Both the position numbers and the translations under genes were made by a program. From assembly GCA_036488725.1 (NCBI GenBank), contig DASXHD010000051.1, positions 124,001 through 188,000 on the forward strand: a stretch of 64,000 bases of DNA, read 5' to 3'. The DNA is from DASXHD01 sp036488725. Its GTDB lineage: Bacteria; Myxococcota_A; Polyangia; Polyangiales; Polyangiaceae. Below, piece after piece: positions 23,782-33,031 of this stretch (within the stretch, counting starts at the first letter, position 1; each line of letters begins with the position of its first letter). The notes beneath the pieces are model-generated. The model was not told the origin of the DNA. It did no database searches and saw nothing but the letters and a program-made list of their open reading frames with translations.

Positions 23782-24276
23782 GTGGTCAAGAGATGGGTCG
23801 CGTTCGCGCTCACCGTGGCCGGCGTGGCGGCCGGTTGGGGATGCACGATCGACCCGGGCCCGAATTTCGTCGTGCCGCTCTCGGTCTTCAACCAAGACTT
23901 CTTCTATTGCCACGTCGAGCCCGAGTACCTCTTCGCGCCACAGACGCAGTGCGGAGCGGGCGCGGCGGGTGACAACGGCAATTGTCACTTCAACTCGTCG
24001 GCGGTCAGCGGCATGGCGCTCCAGCAGCACGCGCCGATCGATTGCGGCGGCGGCGATCACCCCGTCAGCAACGCGAACGTCGGGCCGGGCAGCGCCGCAG
24101 CGAACAACTTCAGCGCCGCGTCGCTCGAGATGGTGCGCGACTGCGTCGACTACGCGTCGTGTCAGGCGCCGATTTTGAAGCGGCCGACGTCGACCGCGGC
24201 GCACCCGCGAATGATTTTCGATCCGACCGATCCGACGCTTCCGAACGTGATCTACAAGTGGGCCGCAACGCCATGA
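23782..24276 (+). CDS. Lipoprotein of unknown function
   Basis: A 164-residue exported protein with a signal peptide and lipobox-like GVAAGWGC near residue 21. The mature part has conserved-looking Cys positions in FYCHVEPEYLF, TQCGAGAAGDNGNCHF and DYASCQAPIL. The CH pairs recall haem-binding CxxCH motifs, but none is complete, so it is not a c-type cytochrome. The gene starts with GTG, and its stop overlaps the SH3/barrel gene by ATGA; it heads the four-gene envelope cluster 23782-26502. The function is probably that of an outer-membrane companion to the DUF3570-like barrel. Confidence 0.75.
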   Translation: MVKRWVAFALTVAGVAAGWGCTIDPGPNFVVPLSVFNQDFFYCHVEPEYLFAPQTQCGAGAAGDNGNCHFNSSAVSGMALQQHAPIDCGGGDHPVSNANVGPGSAAANNFSAASLEMVRDCVDYASCQAPILKRPTSTAAHPRMIFDPTDPTLPNVIYKWAATP

Positions 24277-25058
24277 CGAAGCACGCAGCGCTCGCTGCGT
24301 TCGCGTGTATCACGATCGCGGCGCCGGCCCTGGCAGAAGGTGAAGCGGAAGACCACGCCGAAGCGTTCGCGCGCGTCGTCGTCGACGCGGCGGATTTGCG
24401 CACGGGGCCGGGCGTTTCGTTTCGTGTGATTTACACGGCGCATCGCGGCGAGACGTTCGCGCTCGACGGGCGGCAGGGCGGCGGGTTTTGGCTGCGCGTG
24501 CTCTTGCCCGACGGGCGGCGCGCGTACGCGATGGGCGAGCAAGTCGAGCCTCTCGCGATCACGAACGGCGAGTTCAAGCGGCCGGGCGTCTTCGCGCCGC
24601 CTCCGCTCGAGGGCTCGCGCGGCGGATTCGCGCTCGTCGGTGGGATGCTGAACATCCCAGTGAAATCCGGCGCATTCCAGCAGTTCGGTTACATGGAAGT
24701 GCGACCGCAGCTCGTGCTCGACAAAACGTTCAGCCTCGAAGCGTTCGTCGGCGACGGGCTCACCGAGGACGGCGCGCAGCTGTTCTATGGGCTCACGGCG
24801 GCGGTTTATTTGTTTCCGCGCTTCGCGCTTTGCCCGTTCCTCGAGCTCGGCGGCGGCGGGCTCAGCGTGTTTCCGAAATCGGATTCGTTCGTCTTGCAGC
24901 GCGAGGATTTTTTCGTCGCGCGCGCGGGCGGCGGATTTTTGTTCGCGCTTCGCAACCGCATCCTCGTGCGCATCGAGGCGACGAACATGACGCTCTTCAC
25001 CGCGAGCGTGTATCAAAACGCGCAAACCGTCACCGGCGGTTTCGGAGTGTATTTCTGA
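24273..25058 (+). CDS. SH3-domain outer-membrane beta-barrel protein
   Basis: A 261-residue secreted protein. A signal peptide (AALAAFACITIAAPALA) is followed by a bacterial SH3-like domain (VVDAADLRTGPGVSFRVIY to WLRVLLPDGRRAYAMG, residues about 35-90), which often contacts peptidoglycan. A C-terminal set of alternating amphipathic beta strands ends in a terminal aromatic residue (GGFGVYF), typical of outer-membrane barrels. It could link the outer membrane to the cell wall. It overlaps the upstream lipoprotein and the downstream DUF4266 gene by a few bases, so all are co-translated. Confidence 0.78.
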   Translation: MTKHAALAAFACITIAAPALAEGEAEDHAEAFARVVVDAADLRTGPGVSFRVIYTAHRGETFALDGRQGGGFWLRVLLPDGRRAYAMGEQVEPLAITNGEFKRPGVFAPPPLEGSRGGFALVGGMLNIPVKSGAFQQFGYMEVRPQLVLDKTFSLEAFVGDGLTEDGAQLFYGLTAAVYLFPRFALCPFLELGGGGLSVFPKSDSFVLQREDFFVARAGGGFLFALRNRILVRIEATNMTLFTASVYQNAQTVTGGFGVYF

Positions 25059-25261
25059 TGAAGAAGATCGCCCTCGTCATCGTGCTCTTGCTCACCGGCT
25101 GCGTCACCGTTCGTCCGCAAGAGCGCGCGGTGCTCGCCGATCCGGTGATGCAGTTCGAAGGCGACCCGCTCGTCGCGGCGCAGCTCCACCACGCCATCGA
25201 CAACCGCGAAGGGAGCTTCGGCGGATCGGGCGTCGCGGGCGGAGGGTGCGGGTGCAACTGA
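25058..25261 (+). CDS. DUF4266 small lipoprotein
   Basis: A 67-residue lipoprotein: signal peptide with lipobox LLLTGC, then the DUF4266 core RPQERAVLADPVMQFEGDP and the typical C-terminal Gly/Cys tail GGSGVAGGGCGCN. In other Gram-negatives DUF4266 genes sit next to DUF3570 barrel genes, often with a flavin transferase and a thioredoxin-like gene; here the DUF3570-like gene follows with an overlap. The two tail cysteines may coordinate metal or flavin-related chemistry, which is speculation. Function of the family is not established. Confidence 0.88.
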   Translation: MKKIALVIVLLLTGCVTVRPQERAVLADPVMQFEGDPLVAAQLHHAIDNREGSFGGSGVAGGGCGCN

Positions 25262-26502
25262 AGCTCTCGCATCTCGCGAGCTTCATCCTCGGCGTCGCGC
25301 TGGTCGCGATCGCCGCGCGCGCGCACGCGCAAGTCGTCGAGCTCGACACGTCGCACGGCATTTATTACGAGGCGCCGCTGAAGACGCACATGTTCGTGTA
25401 CTCGCCGTCGCTCACGCTGACGGCGAACCCGAGCGACTCGGTGAGCGTCTACGGCGGCTGGGAGGCGGACGTCGTCAGCGGCGCGAGCGTCTCGGCGAAG
25501 GCGGGACCTGCCTATCAGGCGACGCACCCGACGGCCGACGTCGTCACGACCGCGAGCGTCAACGACTTCCGCAACGTCGGCAAAGGCGGCTTTTCGATCA
25601 AGCACGACAACGTCACGTTCGGCGGCGGCGGGCTCTATTCGACGGAGAACGATTACCACTCGGTCTCGTTCAACGTGACGGCGCGCACCGAGCTCTTCGA
25701 GCACAACACGGGATTGCAGCTCGATTACGCGCACAACTTCGACGACGTCTGCGATCTCGTGCAAAACCCGAACGCGCTGCCGGTCGCGCACCTCGCGCTG
25801 CCGTCGAGCAAGGGGTGCTTCACGAGCGACCCGACGCGCATGCAGCACGACATCTCGATCGACAGCTTTCAAGGCGGCTGGTCGCAAGCGTGGACGCCGA
25901 CGTTCCAGATGGAGGCGATTTACACGCTGCAGATCCTCCACGGTTTCCAGAGCGATCCGTATCGCTCGGTGTACGTCGGCGAGGGGCTGAAGGCGCAAGA
26001 GTTCACGCCGCTCGATCGCATGCGCCACGCGATCGCGCTGCGCGGCAACTGGTACATCCGCGGGTTCAAGGGGGCGGTGCGCGTCGGCCTGCGCGGTTAC
26101 CGCGACTCGTGGAACATTTGGAGCGGCGAGGCCGAGCTCGAGATCGAAAAATATTTCGGCGCGAGCTTCCGCGCCGCGATCAACGGGCGCTTCTACAAAC
26201 AGACCGGCGCGATTTTTTGGAGCGACGACTACTCGGGCGGCAACCCGCCGCTCGGACCGAAGGGCTCGTATTTCACGGGCGATCGCGAGCTCTCGCCGTT
26301 CTTCAGCGTGATGGGCGGTCTCAAGCTCACGTACCAGGTCGCGGCGACGGAGAAGAAAGTGCTCGGCTTCATGACCGGGCTGCGGCTCGTCGCGGCGGCG
26401 AACGTGATGGACTTCAGCTACGACGAGTACACACTCGGCGGTCAGCCAATCACGGGCGCGCTCGCGTATCTCTTGAACCTCGGGTTGAACGCCGGGTTCT
26501 AG
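25246..26502 (+). CDS. DUF3570-like outer-membrane protein
   Basis: A 418-residue protein with a signal peptide (ASFILGVALVAIAARAHA) and a long series of amphipathic beta strands with Tyr/Phe girdles, ending in LGLNAGF as barrel proteins do. Blocks such as YEAPLKTHMFVYSPSL, DYHSVSFNVTAR and RHAIALRGNWYIRG match the DUF3570 style, and the DUF4266 neighbour supports it. GTG starts at 25246 or 25252 both overlap the DUF4266 3' end. Its last 4 bases overlap the convergent lipoprotein gene. It is probably an outer-membrane channel whose cargo is unknown. Confidence 0.8.
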   Translation: MRVQLKLSHLASFILGVALVAIAARAHAQVVELDTSHGIYYEAPLKTHMFVYSPSLTLTANPSDSVSVYGGWEADVVSGASVSAKAGPAYQATHPTADVVTTASVNDFRNVGKGGFSIKHDNVTFGGGGLYSTENDYHSVSFNVTARTELFEHNTGLQLDYAHNFDDVCDLVQNPNALPVAHLALPSSKGCFTSDPTRMQHDISIDSFQGGWSQAWTPTFQMEAIYTLQILHGFQSDPYRSVYVGEGLKAQEFTPLDRMRHAIALRGNWYIRGFKGAVRVGLRGYRDSWNIWSGEAELEIEKYFGASFRAAINGRFYKQTGAIFWSDDYSGGNPPLGPKGSYFTGDRELSPFFSVMGGLKLTYQVAATEKKVLGFMTGLRLVAAANVMDFSYDEYTLGGQPITGALAYLLNLGLNAGF

Positions 26503-27707
26503 CGACGGCGTGACCAGCCGCCGGGGACGAGGACGAAACGCGCGCCGCGCGGGGCCCATCGCGGCTGCTGCCAAACGACGAGCGGCGCGGGCGGTAAGCG
26601 CCACGCGCCTTGGACCCAGACCCAGCGCGCGCCGTCCCACTGCCAGCTGCCTTCGGTCCAGACTGCGTCGGGCGCGGGCGCCGAGGCGCGCGCCGTCGAT
26701 TCGTCGCGCGCGGGCGGGGGCGCGACGGGTGCGGTCGTCGTGAGCTCTTGCTCGACGTCTTCGTCGGGGACGCGCCAAAAGCCTGGGCTCCAGAGCCAAT
26801 TGCCGCCGCTCTTTTTGTAGTAACCGGGTACCCACGCGGCGTGGACGCTCGGCTTGGGCGGCTGCGTCTCCGCGCGTGCGGGTGGCGGTGGAGCGGAGAC
26901 GCCGGCGTCGTCGTGCAAGAACAGATCGTCGTTCGACTTTTCGAACGCCTCGAGCTTCGCCCACCACGCGCTCTCGCGCTGCAGGAGATCGGACCACTCG
27001 GCGTCTTTCATGCTCGCGACGCGCCACTGCCGCACCACGAACACGACGCCGCGCAAATCGCTCGGCGCGTCGGACCAGATCGCGACCGAGAATGGCCGAT
27101 TCGGATCGAGCGCGCGGCCCGTCGCCGTGACGGTCGAGTGAGAGGCGATGTCGACGTAGTCCGAGCCGTCGGGGCACTCTTTGCCGTCGGCGATGACGAT
27201 CTCTTTTCGCTCGGTGAGCGCTTCGCCGTCCGCGGTCGCGGTGGGCGTGTGCGCGGTCACGCCGCTCGGCGCGCCGGGCTTGGCGGCGGCGGTCGTTCCC
27301 GCGTCGCCGGTGCGCGCGAGATCAGTGACCGTCGCGACGCAGCGGTCGCTCGTGCCGTTGAGGTATCCAAACGACTTTGCCGCGTCGCTTCGACCGTCGA
27401 TCGTGAGGTGCGCGTGTCCTTGCAGACCGCGCTGCGCGGCGCAGGCGTAGACCTCGACGCGCTCGCCGTGCTCGGCGCCGAGCGTCTTGCCTTCGACGCG
27501 AAAGGGTCCTTGCCCGCAGTCGCGCCCGAGCGCGTAGACGTGCGTCTGATCGACGACGTACGGGATGTGCGGCTGCTCTTTGTCGAGCTCGTCCAGCGCC
27601 GCCACGCGCGCGTCGCGCGCTTTTTCGGCGGCCGATTTCGGCGCAGGGCCGGCCGGGTCGCTCGAGCCGCATCCGAAAGCGAAGAGAAGAAGGAGCAAGC
27701 GTTCCAT
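26499..27707 (-). CDS. YXWGXW-repeat lipoprotein
   Basis: A 402-residue lipoprotein. The signal peptide ends LLFAFGC (Cys about residue 13). The middle domain has a few Cys and Trp residues of no known family. The C-terminal third carries Trp-rich repeats: AAWVPGYYKKSGGNWLWSPGFWRVP, then EGSWQWDGARWVWVQGAWRLPP and RFVLVPGGWSRRR, matching the YXWGXW repeats common in myxobacterial surface proteins. Proline-rich linkers separate the parts. It is convergent with the DUF3570 gene (4-bp overlap). Role is unknown, probably envelope. Confidence 0.8.
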   Translation of the reverse strand: MERLLLLLFAFGCGSSDPAGPAPKSAAEKARDARVAALDELDKEQPHIPYVVDQTHVYALGRDCGQGPFRVEGKTLGAEHGERVEVYACAAQRGLQGHAHLTIDGRSDAAKSFGYLNGTSDRCVATVTDLARTGDAGTTAAAKPGAPSGVTAHTPTATADGEALTERKEIVIADGKECPDGSDYVDIASHSTVTATGRALDPNRPFSVAIWSDAPSDLRGVVFVVRQWRVASMKDAEWSDLLQRESAWWAKLEAFEKSNDDLFLHDDAGVSAPPPPARAETQPPKPSVHAAWVPGYYKKSGGNWLWSPGFWRVPDEDVEQELTTTAPVAPPPARDESTARASAPAPDAVWTEGSWQWDGARWVWVQGAWRLPPAPLVVWQQPRWAPRGARFVLVPGGWSRRR

Positions 27708-27750
27708 TGCACCCGGGATTTACGCGCGCGGGAGGTGAAACAATCCCCGA

Positions 27751-28131
27751 TCAGAACGACACGATCGCCGAGAAGCCGCCGCCATGCGGCGCTGCGTAAG
27801 GCAAGACCGACCACGCCGGACGGACGCGTCTGGCACCCACGATCGCGAGCCAGATTCCGCCCCCGAGAACGACGGCGCCTCCGATGAGAAGGGGGACACC
27901 AACCTCGAGAGCATCGCTGCGGTCGATGACGCAGATGAAGTTGCAGTCGAACGCAGCGCCCATCACCACGAGCACGGAGCCCGCGAGCGCAGCTGCGCCG
28001 CCGAGCGTGGTGAGCGCGACGCCGCCGGCGAGCTCGGAGGGGCTGTGAATCGCAACCGGATCCGCGCGCGCGATCTTCGCCGTGCCGAGCGATGCCGAAA
28101 GCATGCAGAATACAAATGGTGCGGTCCGCAT
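27751..28131 (-). CDS. Exported membrane protein of unknown function
   Basis: A 126-residue protein. The start at 28131 gives a signal peptide (APFVFCMLSASLGTAKIARA). Two further hydrophobic segments follow (GVALTTLGGAAALAGSVLVVM and VGVPLLIGGAVVLGGGIWLAIV), with Cys residues between them (FDCNFICV). A start 14 codons upstream (28173) is possible. It lies downstream of and co-oriented with the FHA-activator operon, 58 bp apart. It is not recognised; the two-helix form suggests an inner-membrane protein. Confidence 0.6.
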   Translation of the reverse strand: MRTAPFVFCMLSASLGTAKIARADPVAIHSPSELAGGVALTTLGGAAALAGSVLVVMGAAFDCNFICVIDRSDALEVGVPLLIGGAVVLGGGIWLAIVGARRVRPAWSVLPYAAPHGGGFSAIVSF

Positions 28132-28189
28132 GACCGAAGCTTCCGCGCTCCGGGCGAGCGAAGCCATGGTCAACGAGCCGTAGTCAATT

Positions 28190-29539
28190 TCACTCCTCGT
28201 CGGAGGAGCCCCGCACGCCGTGTTTCTTCGCGAGCTCGTGGAGGTGCTTGCGGTCCATCTTGGCTTCGCGGGCGGCGGCGCTCACGTTGCCGCCGTGGCG
28301 CTGCAGGAGCCATTTGACGTAGCGGCGCTCGAACTCGGATTCGAAGCGGGCGCGCGTTTCGCGGTACGATTTTTCGGATTCGAAGGCCCACGCGGCGTTC
28401 GCGTCGGAGCTGCTGCCGCCGAGCGCGACGTCGCCGAGCTCGCTCGCGCCGGTCGCCTTCGCCATGTAGACGGCGCGCTCGAGGACGTTGCGAAGCTCGC
28501 GCACGTTGCCCGGCCAGTCGTGGGCGAGCAGCCCTTGAATCGCTTGATCGGAGAGCCCGAGGCGGTCGCCGCCGGCGCACGCGGTCGCGAGGATCGCGTC
28601 GGCGAGCATCGGGATGTCGTCGCGACGCTGGCGGAGCGGCGGAACGGTCACCGGTACGACGGCGAGACGGAAGTAGAGATCTTCGCGAAATTTTCCGCCG
28701 CGCACCTCGCGAAGCAAATCACGTTTGGTCGCGGCGACGACGCGCACGTCGGTCTTGATCGGTTTGTTGCCGCCCACGCGGCGGAACTCGCGCGTCTCGA
28801 GGACGCGGAGCAATTTCGGCTGCACGTCGAGCGGCAGGTCGCCGATTTCGTCGAGAAATACGGTGCCGCCGTCGGCGAGCTCGAAGGCGCCCTGGCGCGA
28901 CGCGACCGCGCCGGTGAACGCGCCGCGCTCGTGACCGAAGAGCTCGCTCTCGATGAGCGAATAGCTCACGGCGCCGCAGTCGACGACGACGAACGGCCCG
29001 CTCTTTCGCGGCGAGCGCTCGACGATCGCGCGCGCGAGCACGTCTTTGCCGGTCCCGGTTTCGCCCTCGAGCAGCACCGTGGCCTCGGTCGGCGCGATGC
29101 GCTCGAGCACGCCGAAGATGGTTCGCATCGCGAGGCTCTGCCCGAGCGCGGGACCGAAGCTCGTCTCGTCGCTCGGCAAGACCTCGGTTTTTTGCGCGCC
29201 GGGGCGCAGGCCGACTTCGACCTCGCCGACTTTGAGCACCGCGCCGGGCGAGAGGAGCGCGTCGGTGACGCGCGTTCCGTCGACGCGCGTTCCGTTGGTC
29301 GAGCCGAGATCGCGCACGCGGACGGCGTCGCCCTCGCGAACGAGCTCGCAGTGGTGGCGCGAGACGGTGTCGTCGGGCAAGACCAAGTCGTTGTCGTCGG
29401 CTTTGCCCACGCGCGCCTGATCGCCGAGGCGAACGATCGTTCCTTTTTTCGCGCCCGAGAGGACGACGAGCGTCAGCGACCCGCCGGCGAGCGCGAGGCC
29501 CGCGGCCGCGCGCGTCTCGATCGGGCCGTCGTCATTCAT
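28190..29539 (-). CDS. FHA-domain sigma-54-dependent activator
   Basis: A 449-residue bacterial enhancer-binding protein. An N-terminal FHA domain (RVGKADDNDLVLPDDTVSRHHCELV to DLGSTNGTRVDG, residues about 35-105) binds phosphothreonine. The AAA+ domain has Walker A GETGTGKD, the sigma-54-contacting GAFTGA loop in HERGAFTGAVASR, and Walker B GGTVFLDEIGDL. A Fis-type helix-turn-helix (NVSAAAREAKMDRKHLHELA) ends the protein. FHA heads are characteristic of myxobacterial activators that respond to Ser/Thr kinases. Its start overlaps the 120-residue gene upstream by 8 bases, so it belongs to the cytochrome operon. Confidence 0.94.
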   Translation of the reverse strand: MNDDGPIETRAAAGLALAGGSLTLVVLSGAKKGTIVRLGDQARVGKADDNDLVLPDDTVSRHHCELVREGDAVRVRDLGSTNGTRVDGTRVTDALLSPGAVLKVGEVEVGLRPGAQKTEVLPSDETSFGPALGQSLAMRTIFGVLERIAPTEATVLLEGETGTGKDVLARAIVERSPRKSGPFVVVDCGAVSYSLIESELFGHERGAFTGAVASRQGAFELADGGTVFLDEIGDLPLDVQPKLLRVLETREFRRVGGNKPIKTDVRVVAATKRDLLREVRGGKFREDLYFRLAVVPVTVPPLRQRRDDIPMLADAILATACAGGDRLGLSDQAIQGLLAHDWPGNVRELRNVLERAVYMAKATGASELGDVALGGSSSDANAAWAFESEKSYRETRARFESEFERRYVKWLLQRHGGNVSAAAREAKMDRKHLHELAKKHGVRGSSDEE

Positions 29540-29894
29540 GGCTCACGTCGATGTTGGTCGAGCCGCCCTCGAGCTTCACGCGGCGCTCGGTCGTCCACGC
29601 GCCGCGCGCCGAGCGCACGTCGATGTCGACGAGATACTCGCCGTCGGGCAAGCGCGCTTCGTGGTGGACGACGCGCGGAGCTCTGCCTCGATCGAAGTGC
29701 ATCGCGACGTCGCGCGAGACGTCGTCGCTCGCCGTCGACGCGTAACGAACGGTGACGTCGGTGACGTCGCGCGCCGAGTCGCCCAAGACGAAGTTCACGG
29801 ATTGATCTTTCGGAAAGCGCGGCGCGAGAAAAAAGTACGCGGCCGCTCCCACGGCACCGAAAATCATCAGCGACCCCGACCGCGTCATCCTCAC
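29532..29894 (-). CDS. Single-helix membrane protein in cytochrome operon
   Basis: A 120-residue protein with one N-terminal membrane helix (LMIFGAVGAAAYFFLAP) and an extracytoplasmic beta-rich part (VRYASTASDDVSRDVAMHF, EYLVDIDVRSARGAW). It overlaps the cytochrome c gene by ATGA upstream and the FHA activator downstream, so the three are co-translated. It is not recognised. The context suggests a partner of the cytochrome or an input to the activator. Confidence 0.65.
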   Translation of the reverse strand: MRMTRSGSLMIFGAVGAAAYFFLAPRFPKDQSVNFVLGDSARDVTDVTVRYASTASDDVSRDVAMHFDRGRAPRVVHHEARLPDGEYLVDIDVRSARGAWTTERRVKLEGGSTNIDVSHE

Positions 29895-30298
29895 TGCCCC
29901 TTGAGCGCTCGCACGAGCCCGACGAGGCCCTGAATGGTCGAGTCGGGCAAGTCATTCGGCGGCATCAATCCTTTGCCGTGCCGGATTTGGTCGGCGATCT
30001 CCTGATCGGTCACCTTTGCTTGCCACTCGGCGTTCGTCAAATCCGGTGCTTTCACGAGCGCGCCGTTCGGGCCGTCGCCGCGGCCGGTCGCGCCGTGGCA
30101 CTGCGCGCACGTGCCCATCCACGCCGTCGCGACGAGCTGCTGCGCGGCGCTCAGCTTCACGCTGCCCTGCGGAGCGGCCTGGCCTTGCTGCTGCTCGGGC
30201 GGGTCGTGGTCGCCGGGCGACCATTGGCCGGTCGGAGCCGGCGCGCGGTCGCATGCGGCGAGCGCCGCGATCGCCAACGTTGCCGCGAGCTTCCGCAT
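29891..30298 (-). CDS. Lipoprotein cytochrome c
   Basis: A 135-residue monohaem c-type cytochrome. The signal peptide ends in the lipobox ALAAC (Cys16), so it is probably tethered to a membrane. After a Gln/Pro-rich linker comes the haem site CAQCHGATGRGDG and the distal Met ligand in GKGLMPPNDLP. This small single-haem type passes electrons in the periplasm. It is the first gene of an operon with a single-helix protein and an FHA-type activator; linking electron transport with gene regulation is an inference. Confidence 0.92.
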   Translation of the reverse strand: MRKLAATLAIAALAACDRAPAPTGQWSPGDHDPPEQQQGQAAPQGSVKLSAAQQLVATAWMGTCAQCHGATGRGDGPNGALVKAPDLTNAEWQAKVTDQEIADQIRHGKGLMPPNDLPDSTIQGLVGLVRALKGQ

Positions 30299-30317
30299 GG
30301 AGGGAACACTAGTCCAC

Positions 30318-30346
30318 TTGAAGGCGTACTTCCTAGAGGCTACGTT
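30318..30346 (+). promoter_or_regulatory. Candidate promoter of panB
   Basis: TTGAAG (30318-30323) and TACGTT (30341-30346) are 17 bp apart, 46 bp upstream of panB. The match is moderate. Confidence 0.3.
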
Positions 30347-30391
30347 CTGAACATGGCGTGGACCTCATGCGGGGCCGCGACCGGAGGAAAC

Positions 30392-31291
30392 ATGTATACT
30401 GCAAACATTCGTCCCCTCGGGGCGAAGAAGGTGACCGCGCCCGAAATCCGCGCGCGGAAAGCTGGCGGCCCGAAGACCTCGATGGTCACGGCCTACGACT
30501 TCACGATGGCGCGCCTCGTGGACGAGTCGGGCGTCGACATGATCTTGGTGGGCGATTCGCTCGGCATGGTCGTGCAGGGGCTCTCGAACACGATCCCGGT
30601 GACGCTGGACGAGATTTGTTACCATGGTAGAGCGGTAACGCGCGGGGTGGAGCGGGCGCACGTCGTCGGCGACATGCCGTTTCTCTCGTACCAAGTGTCC
30701 GCGTCGCAAGCGGTCGAGAGCGCCGGGCGCATGCTCAAGGAAGGCGGCTTCGAGAGCGTGAAGCTCGAGGGCGGCGAGGCGTTCGCCGAGCACGTCTATC
30801 GCATCGCGCGCGCGGGCGTTCCGGTCGTCGGGCACGTGGGCCTCACGCCGCAGAGCGTTCACGCGTTCGGCGGGTTCAAAGTTCAGGGTCGCGGCGACGA
30901 CGCAGCGGAGCAGATCATCCGCGACGCGCACGCGATCGAGTCGGCGGGCGCGTTCTGCATCGTGCTCGAGGCGATCCCGCCCGACGTCGCGGCGCGCGTG
31001 ACGGCGGAGGTGTCGGTTCCGACGATCGGCATCGGAGCCGGCGCGGGGTGCGACGGGCAAGTGCTCGTCTGCACCGATTTGCTCGGCCTCTCGCGCGGGC
31101 CCTCTCCGAAGTTCGCGAAGCGATTCGCCGAGCTCGGCGACGCCGCGGTCGCCGCGTTCAAACAGTACGTGAACGAGGTGCGCGCCGGCGAGTTCCCGGA
31201 CGAGAAGCACTCGTACAAACCGAATCACGAAGACGAAGAAAAAGTCGCCGCCTCGGGTGAAGGCGGCGTCGTCGTCCCGTTCATGCGCTGA
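30392..31291 (+). CDS. panB: 3-methyl-2-oxobutanoate hydroxymethyltransferase
   Basis: First step of pantothenate synthesis: transfers a hydroxymethyl group from methylene-tetrahydrofolate to alpha-ketoisovalerate, giving ketopantoate. The 299 residues show MVTAYDFTMARLVDESGVD, VGDSLGMVVQG (metal-binding Asp), DMPFLSYQVS, VKLEGGE, GHVGLTPQSVHAFGGFKVQG and TIGIGAGAGCDGQVLV. A near-perfect ribosome site (CCGGAGGAAAC) precedes the ATG at 30392. The C-terminus has a short charged extension (HEDEEKVAAS). It is a single-gene unit ending 6 bp before the convergent ABC-F gene. Confidence 0.97.
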   Translation: MYTANIRPLGAKKVTAPEIRARKAGGPKTSMVTAYDFTMARLVDESGVDMILVGDSLGMVVQGLSNTIPVTLDEICYHGRAVTRGVERAHVVGDMPFLSYQVSASQAVESAGRMLKEGGFESVKLEGGEAFAEHVYRIARAGVPVVGHVGLTPQSVHAFGGFKVQGRGDDAAEQIIRDAHAIESAGAFCIVLEAIPPDVAARVTAEVSVPTIGIGAGAGCDGQVLVCTDLLGLSRGPSPKFAKRFAELGDAAVAAFKQYVNEVRAGEFPDEKHSYKPNHEDEEKVAASGEGGVVVPFMR

Positions 31292-31297
31292 GCCCGC

Positions 31298-32971
<1,674 letters not shown>

Positions 32972-33031
32972 GAGAACACCTTTGGAGGGTCGCGCCGTTT
33001 ACCGCAGAAAGTGTATGTTGGCAAAGGCCGG

